Source: Nyssa sinensis
Taxonomy: Eukaryota > Streptophyta > Magnoliopsida > Cornales > Nyssaceae
Direction: 5' to 3'
Length of the DNA: 64,000 bases
Assembly (NCBI GenBank): GCA_008638375.1
Contig: CM018032.1
Span: 32,738,751 to 32,802,750, forward strand
Numbering within the stretch: the stretch's first letter is position 1; each line of letters opens with the position of its first letter. Made by a program: the position numbers and the translations under genes. Below, piece after piece: positions 24,986 through 36,354 of this stretch. The notes under the pieces were generated by a model. It made no database searches, had not been told where the DNA came from, and saw only the letters and a program-made list of their open reading frames with translations.

Positions 24986-26061
24986 TGCCCATTCCTAAGT
25001 GGAAGTGGGAACATATCACGATGGACTTTGTGTCAGGATTGCCAAAGACAGTCAAGGGGAGTGATTCTATCTGGGTCATCGTAGACAGATTAACTAAGAC
25101 AACTCACTTTCTGGCAACCAAGATGACACAATCTCTTCAGCGACTAGCCGAGTTATACATTAGAGAGATTGTTAGACTTCATGGAGTTCCAGTATCAATT
25201 GTTTCTAATAGGGACCCCCGGTTCGTATCACGATTCTGGAAAGGACTACAACAAGCTATGGGCACGGAACTGAGTCTTAGTACTGCGTATCACCCCAAGA
25301 CCGACGGTCAGTCGGAAAGGACGATACAGACTTTAGAAGACTTACTGCGTTTCTGTGTCATAGACTTTGAAGGGAGTTGGGAAGATCAGTTGCCATTGGT
25401 GGAGTTCACGTACAATAATAGCTATCAAGCTAGTATTGGTATGGCGCCATATGAGGCATTGTACGGCAGGAAGTGCCGATCACCACTGTGTTGGATAGAG
25501 GTGGGAGAAAGGAAACTCTATGGGCCAGAGATAGTGGAACAGACCACAAGAAAAATACAACTGATCCGACAACGTTTATTAGCAACTTAAAGTCGACAGA
25601 AAAGCTATGCGAATGTTCACCGACGAGACTTAGAGTTTGCAAAGGGCGATTTTGTATACTTGAAAGTATCACCCATGAAAGGAGAAGTCAGGTTTGGCAA
25701 GAGGGGAAAGCTTGGCCCCAGATACATTGGGCCATTCAGGATCACAAAGAGGGTTGGACCCGTAGCTTACGAGCTTGCCTTACCTTCAGAGTTAGCACAT
25801 GTTCACAATGTGTTTCATGTCTCGATGCTAAGGAAGTGTATACAGAGTGCAGATCAAGTGATCGAGCACGAACCATTAGACGTCCAGGAAAATCTGAGTT
25901 ACATAGAGCATCCAGTTCAGATTTTGGATCGTCGAGATCAGGTACTACGGAACAAGACTATTCCATTAGTCAAAGTTCTGTGGAGAAATCACCAAATGGA
26001 AGAGGCTACTTGGGAGCGAGAAGATGATATGCACGCCAAGTACCCACACTTATTTTCATAG
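24986..26061 (+). pseudogene. Integrase catalytic core and chromodomain (element A)
   Basis: Core: first Asp in MDFVSGLP (25024-25026); the second catalytic position, normally Asp in SDRDPRF, is Asn here (SNRDPRF, codon AAT at 25207-25209); Glu in [12 protein letters not shown] (25315-25317). Next come [23 protein letters not shown] and, after TAA at 25588-25590 (likely from CAA), the GPFRI-type C-terminal module. A chromodomain ends the protein: ILDRRDQVLRNKTIPLVKV, then LWRNHQMEEATWERE, in 25910-26040. Stop TAG is at 26059-26061. In related elements the chromodomain directs insertion to particular chromatin. Confidence 0.9.
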
Positions 26062-26091
26062 TAGTATATGCTAAGTTTGGGGACAAACTTA

Positions 26092-26109
26092 TTTTTAAGG
26101 GGGTAAGAA
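26092..26109 (+). other. Polypurine tract of element A
   Basis: TTTTTAAGGGGGTAAGAA directly before the LTR start, in the same context as in element B. Confidence 0.85.
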
Positions 26110-26739
26110 TGTAATATCCCGACCCGGGATACGTCACGTATACCGAGGTAAGTCGGTTAAATAGTGTAACTTAAATAGTAAGATATGTATATCATGGTAT
26201 TTCATAGAAATGTATGACTGGAAACTGTAAATGATGGAAATGAATAGCCAAGGCTGGGTAACACCCGAGCACCCCAGAACATTGCATCGTAATGCGTGCA
26301 TGCACGTATTCCCATGCATGCATACGTGAACATAAGTGATTAGCCCGATCAAAATGAATGTATGTATAAATGATTAAAAATAGATTTATACCCCTACACA
26401 TGAATGTTTATACATGTATAAAAACATGTATTTGATGTGTATATATTTATATATATATATATAACATAATGTATTATACATGTATTTATGTATATATGTA
26501 TATGTGTAATAATAAAAAGGCAAAGAAAAGAAGAAAAGGGAAACTGCCCTTGGGCAGTGTCTAGGTGCAGTGTATATGGGTGTGTGTGTGTCTCGGTTGG
26601 GTGAAGTGTGTGTGTGTGATGTGTATAATATAATAAATGTATATGTGTGTGCATCACAAGCCTCCCAAGCCATAAATGCAAAGTTGCATTTGGCAGTGAG
26701 AATATCAGACCCTAAGTCAAGAAAAGGGGCCATAGAAGG

Positions 26740-26805
26740 GGGAGTAACCGAGAGAGAGAAAGAGAAAGAGGGAGAGAGGCGGTGGAATCTCTCTCTTTAT
26801 ATAGG
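26740..26805 (+). promoter_or_regulatory. LTR core promoter: GA-rich block and TATA box
   Basis: GAGAGAGAAAGAGAAAGAGG is followed by CTTTATATAGG at 26795-26805. A GA-repeat followed by TATA recurs in E (minus strand) and S3. Transcription would be expected about 30 bases downstream, near 26830. The segment is deleted from the 5' LTR. Confidence 0.6.
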
Positions 26806-26917
26806 TATATACGGAGTGAGTTGAAAGACGAAAAGGAAACTGAGGCTGAGAGGGACACTATCAAGGAACTCAGGAGCAAAAACAGAAGGGTTCGGAGGGT
26901 CACAGTGAGCTAGAACA

Positions 26918-26936
26918 GAAAACCCAGGTGAGTATT
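26918..26936 (+). other. Putative first splice donor of the LTR leader
   Basis: AAAACCCAG followed by GTGAGTATT. S1 has CCCAG-GTAAGC and E has CCCAG-GTAAGTAAT at the same place, so the donor is conserved. C-family LTRs have AG-GTAAA after the matching CCACTGTT context. Confidence 0.45.
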
Positions 26937-28154
26937 TTAAGTTCTGTTTTTACGATTTAGAGCATGAAGCTTGTATCTATTTATAAGGTCTAAATCAGCA
27001 TGAAATATGGAACTTATTGCAAAAAGAATGACAGAAAACGGTTAAGAAACCAAAGAGAAAAACTGAGTTGCAGGTTTTATGAATAATTTCGGGTTTCATG
27101 AAAATCTTGGTTAAAGCTTGTTTTGAGTCTTGAAAAATGATCTATAAAGGTGCAAAAAACATTTAGAATGAAAATCGGGTAAAAACCATGGCTTAGAAGT
27201 CACAAAAAATGGAAATGAAGATCTGGCCGAAAAACCGGCCGGAGCTATTATTCCCTATATTCGTGGGGATTGGGAGGGGTTTAATGGAAATAAAAGGTAT
27301 GGTTGAGGTCCTTGAGGAAAGGGGAAGAGAATGGCATTCAAAACGGGAGGAAAAACCATTGAAAACCGGTGACAGTCACCGGAGAAGACGAATGTTCACC
27401 ACCGAAACCGTACCGGAGTAGTGGGGAAGACGACCAGAATGTCGTGCGACTATCGGGTTAAGACGGACCGGGTTTGGGTTCAGGTCGGGTCGGTACCCTA
27501 CCGAATATGAAATGGGGCATGAAACTGTGTCGTTTATATTTAGTTTTTAAAATGGATTTTTGGGTTGTTTGGTTACATGGATAGGAAATGTTGGAATTGG
27601 GTTTGGGCTTATTCCAACCATGGATAGCATAGGAGAACTGGTTATCTTGTTTCGGTTCTCAGGATTTGACTGAACAGTTTGGTTCAGTTAGAGGGCAGAC
27701 CGGTTTAGGGTTTCTGGTTCTGAACCAACTGGTTCAGACTGCAGCTTTTGGAATTTATGAACCGGCCCCAAATGTTTTGAGAAATCTCACTAAGGCCCAA
27801 ACAGGAAAATTAATAAAATATTAATTTTTACAAAAATGCCCCTATTTCAAATATGGATCAAACGAAGTCCAAACGATGCAAATGAATAGTCAAAATTTAT
27901 TATCTCGGACATTCTGAGTCCAATGGTGGGGTCCGTTTTATGAGACGGGACCCTGAAGGATAAAAGTGCAAAATGACTATTTTGCCCTTTTTAGTACAAA
28001 AGTCCAAATGGAATTCCGCAAAAGCCTAAACCGACTTTCTTCGGCATTTCGGACTCAATGGTAAAGTCTAAATTTGTATTTGAGATACTTATGATAGAAA
28101 GGCATAAAATTTGATGAATAACATTTATTCTAAAACGTATTCACTGATATATAG

Positions 28155-28208
28155 GGAACTCGAAAAGCAAGGGTACACACGGATTCCTGATTTAGAATCA
28201 CGATAGAG
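28155..28208 (+). other. Putative LTR leader microexon (A, 3' LTR)
   Basis: 54 nt between ATATAG and GTAAGTGG, homologous to 1866-1921. Confidence 0.4.
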
Positions 28209-28625
28209 GTAAGTGGATCACTCTCTCTTACATGTGGTGTTTCCACAAGCCAAGTTTATTCTTTTACTACCAAACTCGTACTCTTGAATGTATTGATATC
28301 CTTGTGTTCCACAATTTGATATTTTTTATCTTGTGGATATTTGATTGACTGATGTATCATTGTTATCATGTTTCACTATGCCTTGAAAGTACACATGTTA
28401 TTGCTATCCACAATGTGATATTGTTCTATCTTGTGGACATTGATTGACTGCTATATCATTGTTATCATGTTGAACCATGCCTTGAAAGGCCTACTGTTGC
28501 ATCCTTATTGAATGAATGATATTCCATTTTTATATTCTATGGAATGACTTATGATCATGACATGTTTATGGACACGGGAGTTGTGCTCAGTCACAACACC
28601 CATCTGATGCTATCTGATTGACTGG

Positions 28626-28653
28626 GACCTACGGGTCAAGTCCGTGAACGAAC
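28626..28653 (+). other. Hairpin pair, 3' LTR copy
   Basis: GACC-TACG-GGTC is intact. The second stem has one G-to-A change (GTCCG-TGAA-CGAAC) that weakens pairing relative to the 5' LTR copy. Confidence 0.4.
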
Positions 28654-28878
28654 AAATGGCAATTCACTGGAATTCACTGGGGGGTATGCCGAGCCCCAAA
28701 AGATCGAGGGTCTGCCGAGCCCTGACACAGAATAAGAGCATCTTTTATGACTGACAGAACTTGATTGTTGAATGGTATTATTCCTTATGATTCTTCAAGT
28801 CTCGAGGGACTTGCATTGATTGATTTGATTGTGATCGGTTCATTGTGGCAGTACTTCATTGTTGTCATATTATCATTG

Positions 28879-30157
28879 TTGGTTATGAGTCTTGAGTTGT
28901 TGGATTCTTTTACTAAGCATGTATTTGAGTATGATTGAATTTTCTATGACTCTGAAATTTGTGATTGAGGATAGGACTGAGAAAAATTTTCAAAAATTTC
29001 TATTATGTCAGGCAGAGTTTTATGGGTAATTTGATTTAAATCTTTGTCCTTGAACATAATTGAGCATATAGTCATTTTTTCTTTATTCCATTTTTCTTAT
29101 GAAGAGAATAAGTTGAATTAACAGGGTTAGGGAAGTTCAATCTTGCTTTGCTCTAGAATCCGTTGATGAATCCTTGAGGCAAAATCTAGTTGATACCAAA
29201 TATTAGAGAAATGATCTAGGCAATTTTTTTCGTAACCAAAAAGCCTTCCCAACCGTCCTAGTTATCATGCCATCATTGCATGGTGTATTTTCATAGTCAA
29301 CCCCCTTGAGCCTTATGTCATCAGCCTTTATTTGTTCTTTTAACTACATAAACCATTCCCATTATAAGCCTGAAAAACCATGAATTTACCTTTTACAGTT
29401 TGAGAAGATACTTTGGTGGAAATTTACACTTGAAGAGAAAGTTAGTTCAAATGAAATTATCCATATTATGTTTGCTTTGTTTGATCAAAGTGAAGTGATT
29501 CTTTAAAAAAAAAAAAAAAGATAAAAAAACAAAAGAAAAATAAAAAAAAAAGGTATTTTTGCTGGGTTTGTCTTTTACGCAGAAAAAAAAATGAGTATGA
29601 GCATATTGTCGAGAAAAGAGTTATGGTTTGAATCTTGTGGAATTCTATTTTTGTGTTCTTTCCACCAAGTATTTTCCCAGTTTGCTCTGATTTTTCATAT
29701 CCATTTCTTTCTTTCTTAGCCCTCACCTTGTGGCCTGTCATTACAACCTAATTAAAGACCTTTTGATCTCTGATTTTGGTGTTGACTACATTAGTGGAGA
29801 GGATTTCTGAAAATTGAACTTATGGGGTTAAATTTTGAGAGAATTCCTCTAGTTTCAGTTGTTCTACTTTTATCTGAGTTTGGAGGTGGTTTGAAGTTAA
29901 ATTGACTATATCACACACACACACACTCAAGGTCTTAGCTTTAGGTTGAAGTAAACGCTTAACTCTTGCTTGACAAATTGCTAAATTTTTGATTAATTTT
30001 TTCTTGCTATCTTCGATGTTAAAGAGTGAGATACTAGTGATGAAATCTAATTTCATATCATGGCTTGGTGAGTGATGAGATTTTTCTATGGGGTCTAGTT
30101 GATATTGTCTATATTGTTTATTTTATTTTCTTTTTGTTTGAGGATAAACAAAGTTTT
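28879..30157 (+). mobile_element. Tat/Athila-like 3' internal region (element T remnant)
   Basis: No coding frame. Phrases such as CCCATTATAAGCCTGAAAA and CATTACAACCTAATTAAAGA, then GAGGATAAACAAAG and GTTTGGGGGTGT, are what I know from the 3' untranslated part of Tat/Athila-lineage elements. It starts abruptly at the broken LTR of A, so its own 5' part is missing. A-rich runs lie at 29505-29550, with a (CA)n tract near 29912-29926. Confidence 0.6.
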
Positions 30158-30168
30158 AAGTTTGGGGG
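30158..30168 (+). other. Polypurine tract of element T
   Basis: AAGTTTGGGGG immediately before TGTTTGATGACTTG, the LTR start. Confidence 0.65.
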
Positions 30169-30467
30169 TGTTTGATGACTTGTATAATTTAGAATATTTT
30201 ATTACCTCTTAACTTTAAACTTTAGTCCAATTTTATTTACTTTCTGGTTGATTTTAGGCTTCATTGTCATCATTTAAATTTTATTTCAGATTTCAAGAAA
30301 TTGAAGCAGTCCATCATCTATGGACTCTCTCTCATTCAATGAAGAGGCACTTTATAAATTATGGGCTGATCTAAATTGGATACCAGTCGTCCAGCCAAAA
30401 AGTCTAGGAAAAAAATGCAAGCCGAGAAGCTTCATCTACTATCCTCTAGGGCTTAAGGAGGTTGAAG

Positions 30468-30480
30468 TTTATAAAAGGAG
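30468..30480 (+). promoter_or_regulatory. TATA box of element T LTR
   Basis: TTTATAAAAGGAG, a near-perfect plant TATA box about 300 bases into the LTR, in the expected place for a U3 promoter. Confidence 0.55.
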
Positions 30481-31530
30481 GAGGCTGTGGCAAAAGAAAG
30501 AAAAAAAAAAGGGGAAGAAGAAAAAAAGGTACTACGGCGCATGAAAAGAGGGAACAGACGTGCTGCGGCAACAAGAGATTTAGAAGAAAAAGTAGGCACT
30601 GTGGCTTGGAGGAGAAAAAGTAGAAAGAAATGGCGGCTGGAAGAGAGAACAGAAAGGAAAAAAAAAAAGAAGAAAAAAAGAGAAAAAGCAAAAGTAAGGC
30701 ACTCCGCGGCAGGAAAAAGAAAAAGAAGAAAAAAAGAGAAAAAGCAGAAGCAAGTTGCGGCTGGAGATGCGCTGAGCGGCTGGAGAGAGTATTCTTTTCT
30801 ATAGTTCTTTTTCTCCCATTCCTCTTAGAAAAAATCATGGTGAATTTGTTTATATTGAATTTAATTTTTAGCATGAACTATATTTTCTTTATTTTAGGAA
30901 AACGATGTAATCTAGTCTCGAACTATGCTTGTTTTTCTATGCTAATTTGAAGTAATTTTCTTTCATGTTTGTCTGATTTATTCTAAGCTTATTGCTTCTA
31001 ATTAACTGGCCATTAATTAGATGATTTTGATCTTGTAATTTGTTGTCGAAAGAGGGAATTATAGGATGGATCTTGGATATTTTGGCATAGGTAAATACAG
31101 AGATCGAAGGACTTGTATGAACCTATGTAGTATTTGTAATACCCCGACCCAAAGATACCGGGTCATATGACACGTATACCGAGATGGGTCGGTTCAGTAG
31201 TACAACCTGAGCTGTTTAAAGCTCTGCACTAAGGCATCAAGTGGAACTATTTGATTTCGGACTAGTAATGGACTATTTAGAACAGTCAGTGCTGGGCAAT
31301 ACCCGAGCACCTCAAGACCCATCATCGTAATGCGTGCACTCACGCATTTCAATGCACAACCATATTTCATAAACATGTAGTATGCCAAAAATGAGTGTAT
31401 GTGTGCTTTGTTATAAATATATTAATATGCATATATATGGAAATATATATACTCATATAAGAGAGTATAGTATACACACATTGAAATGTGTATTGTGTGC
31501 ATGTATGTATAGGAACAAGTATGTATGCAT

Positions 31531-31564
<34 letters not shown>

Positions 31565-33824
31565 AAGTAATTAAATAAATAATATATATATATATGTAGA
31601 TATCTTGTGTGTGTAAGTGTGAACAGAGTGTGTGTGTGTAAGATGGCAGTGTATGTGTGTGTGTGTGTTCACATGTGAGTGAGTGTGTGTGTGTGTGTAT
31701 ATATAATATACATATATGCTACAAATGTCCTCCCTCATTTAATGCAAATTGAAGAGAGAAAAAGAGAAATTTATGAGATGGGATAGGCAGCCGAAATGGG
31801 GGACTGAATTTGGGCTAGAATCGTGTAGAGAAAGGCAGTGAGGTCATAGAGAAAGAGAGAGAAAGTTGAGAGAGAGAGAAAGGCGTCGGTGGATCCATTA
31901 TAAAGCAAGTTCATGCATTGCATGCTTGCCATTATCAACGAGAGGAGCTAAAAAGCTAAGGAAAGAAGAAAATTAGAAGAGAAGGAGATCAAAACCACAA
32001 CAAAAAGGTGTGGAATATGAAATTTATCACTTTCTCTCTCTAAAAGTTAAGCATGAATATAAACTATTTTTGAGTTGTTATATGCATATGGTGTTAGATA
32101 TATGTTTAAAAGCTCATCAAGCATGATTTTAGGCCATGAAAATGACTAAAAACATGAAACCCGGAAGCTACGGCCATTGAAGACCTTGCTTGAAGCAAGT
32201 CTGAACCGACTTCCACCAAACTGGTTTTGGCTTACCAAAACTTTAAACAGAGACTAAGAGGGTTCTAAAAACCCTATTACGCGATCACAAAACCCAAGAA
32301 ATGACCTCCAAAAATTAACTTGCAGGTTACGGGTTTGAAACCCAATACCTTAAACTCGATGTTAAACCTACCTTTATGAATGAAATATGAAACCCCTTTA
32401 ACTAAGGAACAAAACAAGCCTAACTTCATTGAAAATGATCAAGAAATGAGCATAAACTGTGGGTATTACAGGTCTGGTTATCGCGACCTAAACCGAGCCT
32501 CTGAGATAAACTCAAAGCTCTAAAGCGATGTAAACATACCTTAGAGTCCTAGGAGACATTTGGAAAAGAAAACAGAAGAAATAGGGTTGAGATATGCCAC
32601 GAAATATCGACTGTAAAAATTAGGGTTTATGAGGAATAGTGTCGACCTTGGTGGGAAAGATGACACTGTTCGTGTCGGGTTGAAAAACGGGTCGGACTTC
32701 GGGTCTGGGTAATATCTGGATCTAAATGAGTTACGGATTATTTGAAACGGCAACATTTTAATTTTAAATTTAAAACTTTAGGGCTGACGTCATCTTGACG
32801 TCAGCATTACGTCTAAAACCGGCTAAACCGGTTGGCTTACGAACGGACCGGACCGGTTCACTTGAATTTAAACCGAGCCCACTGGTTTTCTGATTTATTT
32901 TGAAATTAAATAAGCCAAACCTTTTGTTATTTATGGTTTAACCCCAAAAATTCTAAGAAATTCCACTGTGGCCCAACTGATGGAAAAATTATGCAATTAC
33001 ACCCCTAGAAAATAATTAAATAATTAATTTAATTATTTAATAAATAAAGCAAAATTACTATTTTGCCCCTAAGTCATATATGAAGCAAATGAAGTTCAAA
33101 TTAAACATATGAATAGTATTTTTTAATTATTTCCAATATTTTGAAACAAATGACGAGGTCCGTTTTACGAGACGGGGCCTGAAAAATAAAGACACGTAAA
33201 GGGGTAAATCACCAAAATACCCCTTGTTCAAATTAAACAAATCATTAGTGTATTCTTACTGTCTCGGACCTTCTGAGTCCAATGATGAGGTCCAAATTAC
33301 GAAACGAAGTACGAAAAAATGCGACACTTAAAATGGTGAATGACCATTTTACCTTTTTTCATACAAAAGTCTGAATTAAATTCTAGGAAAGCCTAAACCG
33401 ACTTTTTTCGACGCTCCGGACTCAATGGTAGAGTCTATTCGACCAAAAGAAATGTCTAAAATAAAAAGACATAAAATTTGATGAATAGCATCTGTCAGAT
33501 GACTATAAATTAAAGTAATGCCAAAGTACTAATCTAAGGCGTATACGAGGAAATGAATTACGAAAAAAAACATGACACGTAAATATGTGAAGTAAATAAA
33601 TTTAAATTAAAGTTAATGGAGCTACCAGAAGAGTATAAATTGAAATGAATTTAATTTCTAAAACACTAAATTGTGTCATAGGTTAAGAGTACGAGTTAAG
33701 TTAAGTACATATGAAATTATGAAATCGTTTTAGGATCTAATGCGATTTAAGCATAGGTTAAGGAACATCGAGATGATATTACAATGAATGTGAAGTTGAT
33801 GAGATATTTATAGATTGTTCTTAG

Positions 33825-33878
33825 GAACTACAAAGAAGTGGGAAAGCGCATTATTAGCACTAATCCTAAAGGATCGAG
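33825..33878 (+). other. Putative LTR leader microexon (S3)
   Basis: TAGATTGTTCTTAG precedes it and GTGACTAACC follows GATCGAG. Length 54 nt, starting GAACTACAAAGAAGTGGG, homologous to S2. Confidence 0.42.
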
Positions 33879-34159
33879 GTGACTAACCCTGTCCTTTGAA
33901 GTGGAGATTTAACTCCATGAATTTGAAGAAGCTTTAAGGTCAATTTATTTGAAGCCTCGAATATCAAATTCAGCATCATATGATTCCTGTTTTAAAATGT
34001 TTTCTACTTTCATAAATTGTATTGTGACATGCTGGGTGATTGGTTTGAATCACGATTTTCCTTTTTAATTATGTTTCAGCATGTCTGGGTTTAAAATGAT
34101 AAATTTTCATAAATGTTCTGAATTTGATTATTCCACATATTGAAGTTTTATTGCAGAAG

Positions 34160-34348
34160 TTATATATTTCATATTTTAAATATTCATGAAAAATATCTAT
34201 TGAAGAAGCCATGTGATAAGTTATCTATATTTCATGTTTTAAATATTCATGAAAAATATCTATTGAAGAAGCCATGTGATAAGTTATATATATTTCATGT
34301 TTTAAATATTCATGAAAAATATCTATTGAAGAAGCCATGTGATAAATG
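34160..34348 (+). repeat. 63-bp tandem repeat, three copies
   Basis: Units start TGAAGAAGCC at 34201, 34264 and 34327 and are nearly identical. Because 63 is divisible by three, the frame stays open and gives a repeated 21-residue peptide, but the copies sit inside an LTR with no other sign of coding. Confidence 0.85.
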
Positions 34349-34611
34349 TTTTGTAAGATAAATTGTGCATAAGCACCCACAGATTTTTGGGTTGTACGGA
34401 AATCAATTAATTTATAATAAAAAATAAATAAAAAAATATGATGGGATTTTGGGTTGCACGGAACTCAATTGACTACCAAAATGCCAGGTAGTAGGATCTG
34501 ATCCCCCTGGTACGGGATATCTCTATTGTAGCATTGCAGCATTGTAGTAAAATAGGAGTTTGGTTCGAAACAGATTCCACCTAATTAAAGAGAAAAGACA
34601 ACAAATGTTTT

Positions 34612-34735
34612 TGGAAATGGAAGCAGGTTTTACCCCTATTTTCCTATACATGTTTATATGTTTTAAAGTAACGATTTCGAAAATGGAAGCAGGTTTTTAC
34701 CCCTATTTTATTATACGTGTTTATATGCTTTTAAA
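34612..34735 (+). repeat. Tandem duplication of about 70 bp
   Basis: Two copies of AAATGGAAGCAGGTTTT through CCCCTATTTT and GTTTATATG, at 34614 and 34680. Confidence 0.7.
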
Positions 34736-35857
34736 TTGCATATGTTCTACTTGAAGAAATGTGTATTTAGCTTGAATACTTTAAATGTTTCAAAGCTATC
34801 TATTTTAAGAATGCATATACTCTATGTTCTAAAATGTACGAGCAATTGGTAGTGAGTATTTTATAAACTCTCATGTGCTAAACCACTACCAGTTGAAAAC
34901 CCCATGACGAATGCAGGAATTACTCACAAGCTTAGATTAGCTTACCCGGATTTTATTCGGACTCCCCTTTCAAGTAAATGATGGCAGCTTGATCTTGATG
35001 GCAATGATGATAAGCCTATCTGTTTTGGAAGAAGAGTTAGGCAACTAATCACAGGACTAGCAATTCTCTTGTGGATGTACTATGAAGTTGGCAATATTTT
35101 ATATTAGGAAGTATTTCGCTATTGTGTATTAAGTCCCGTAGAACAGTTAAACATGTATTATTTATGAAGCCTTTAAGTTTTTAGTTATGCTCTGAATGTG
35201 TGATCATGTGTACCGTGATGTGAAAAGCGGCAGTACCGAACTGATGTGCAATTTTTCAAATGAGAAAAGAAAATAAAATTTTTTTTACGCTTTCGCAACC
35301 ACATGAAGCACATCTATTCGATACCGTTGTAGATGCGAGCCTTGTCCCGAGGCCTTGGGGTGGCGGTCACGATTCGGGGTCTGCGTGAGGCAGATTTCGA
35401 GTCATGACAGTATTAAAATCATTGGTCTTATTGCTTTCTTGCTTTATTAATTTGCATACTCTTGTGTAAAATGATGAACAAGAATAATTTCCAATTGATT
35501 GTCGAAAGAGGCTTTTGGATGAATTGGAGATTTGCTAACAAACATAGAGAATTAAATTCAATTAGTTAGATGAGTAAAGCATAGTAAGGGATTAGGTGAA
35601 ATCGATTTCCTAGAAGTTTTCTCTCCCATTAATTTGATTTTAGAAAAACATCTTTCTTTTCCTTTAAGTACTTTCTTTGAATTGATTTTATTTTAATTTG
35701 CAATTACAAAAATCTTTGTGACTTTTCTAAATAAAGTCAAGATTAGTATAATTTCATTATTTGTCAAAAGTAAGTTACCAATCCCTGAGGACGATACTCT
35801 TCTCATCACTTTACTATAAAACTACGATACTGTGTACTTACAGTTTTGCACCGATCA

Positions 35858-35866
35858 AGTTTTTTG
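35858..35866 (+). other. Possible broken start of element T 5' internal sequence
   Basis: AGTTTTTTG follows the LTR end. In Tat/Athila elements the sequence after the 5' LTR is AGTTTTTGGCGCC, the primer site. Only the first bases agree here, so this may be chance. Confidence 0.3.
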
Positions 35867-35935
35867 TCAGCATTCTCTAGCTTTCAGGAGCTACAGTCAA
35901 GCATAGATACAAAATATGAAAAAATTTAGTCAGGC

Positions 35936-36208
35936 CTTTCTGAAATAGAGTTTGAGTTATCGAAAGACTCAATTTATGTGACGTTTAATTCAGAAGGGAG
36001 GCCAACTGGCGAGGCATTTGTCAAGTTTCCTAGTGCCGAGGATTCAAAAGTAGCAATGGCCATGGACAAGATGACACTTGGGAGTCGTTACATACAGTTA
36101 TTCCCATCATCACTTGAGGATTTAAATGAAGCCAAGTCTAAAGAAGTTGGGAAAACTGGAATGGTACTTAACAGTTCCTACACCATAGGTATTCCTGATT
36201 CGATATAA
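35936..36208 (+). pseudogene. Fragment of an hnRNP F/H-like RRM protein gene
   Basis: The frame reads FELSKDSIYVTFNSEGRPTG, then EAFVKFPSAEDSKVAMAMDK and MTLGSRYIQLFPSS. This is the second half of an RRM of the plant hnRNP F/H-like group, whose usual form has GRPTGEAFVEF, then MTLGSRYIELFPSS. The first half of the RRM and the rest of the protein are absent; upstream the frame is closed by a stop. After SSLEDLNEAKSKEV the frame turns into unrelated residues and stops at 36206-36208. Only about 65 recognisable codons remain, so it is a captured or relict exon, not a working gene. Confidence 0.72.
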
Positions 36209-36231
36209 AAGCTTTTGTTCTTTTTTATCAG

Positions 36232-36354
36232 GAGGAGATGGAGAGTGTAGTATTTTTCCTTGCTGAACTTGGTCTGATGCACTACTCCACTATTATAATG
36301 TATTGTCCATCTAAGCTCAAGGCAGCTTATAAGAAATTCTCAAGTCTAGATGGA
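36232..36354 (+). pseudogene. Fragment of a mitotic B-type cyclin gene
   Basis: An intron end (TTCTTTTTTATCAG) precedes GAG GAG ATG. The frame then reads MESVVFFLAELGLMHY and MYCPS, typical of the second cyclin fold of plant B-type cyclins. At 36312/36313 it jumps to KLKAAYKKFSS, which belongs near the C-terminus. About 50 residues and any intron between are missing without loss of frame. It ends at LDGG, where LTR sequence begins. The retained intron end argues for capture from genomic DNA or unspliced RNA. Confidence 0.72.

Larger units (their letters stand above)
618..28878 (+). mobile_element. Element A: Ty3/gypsy chromovirus (Tekay/Del-like), degraded and split by insertions
   Basis: The order is 5' LTR, Met-tRNA primer site, gag, protease, reverse transcriptase, RNase H, integrase, chromodomain, polypurine tract, 3' LTR. 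Both LTRs start TGTAATATCCCGACCCGGG and match along most of their length. Without the nested insertions the internal region is about 4.8 kb, normal for a chromovirus. The double zinc knuckle in gag, the C-terminal chromodomain and the multi-kilobase LTRs suggest the Tekay (Del) clade; the clade call is inference. Insertions: element B in gag, solo LTR S2 in integrase. The 3' LTR stops at 28878, where Tat-like sequence begins. In-frame stops and a frameshift make it non-autonomous. Confidence 0.9.
26110..28878 (+). repeat. 3' LTR of element A, truncated at the right
   Basis: Matches the 5' LTR from TGTAATATCCCGACCCGGG onward and keeps the promoter region missing there. Similarity stops at TATCATTG (28878); the last 610 bases of the LTR (2592-3201 of the 5' copy) are absent and Tat-like sequence follows. 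The missing end does not reappear beyond the Tat-like segment. Confidence 0.9.
31135..35409 (+). repeat. Solo LTR S3 (4275 bp), inserted in the T LTR
   Basis: Begins TGTAATACCCCGACCC and ends GAGTCATGACA, with perfect GTATT duplications at 31130-31134 and 35410-35414. No internal region. It contains (TA)n and (GT)n runs (31530-31700), a GA block with TATA-like ATTATAAAG at 31897-31905, a microexon at 33825-33878 and a 63-bp tandem repeat. The late acceptor reads TTTCAA near 34969, one change from the TTTCAG seen elsewhere. Confidence 0.92.
30169..35857 (+). repeat. LTR of element T (Tat-like), interrupted by S3
   Basis: 30169-31134 plus 35415-35857, about 1.4 kb without S3. It starts TGTTTGATGACTTG. 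Near the end are CCCTGAGGACGATACTC and ACTGTGTACTTACAG, then TTTTGCACCGATCA, typical Tat-type LTR endings. The lysine-rich frame around 30487-30804 is a product of purine runs, not a gene. Confidence 0.65.

Noticed and set aside
30446..30950. Overlapping lysine- or phenylalanine-rich open frames on both strands
   Set aside because: They come from runs of A and G in the T LTR, next to its TATA box. No domain, and both strands are equally open.
34140..34361. Open frame with a repeated 21-residue peptide
   Set aside because: A 63-bp tandem repeat keeps the frame open by arithmetic; it sits inside a solo LTR.
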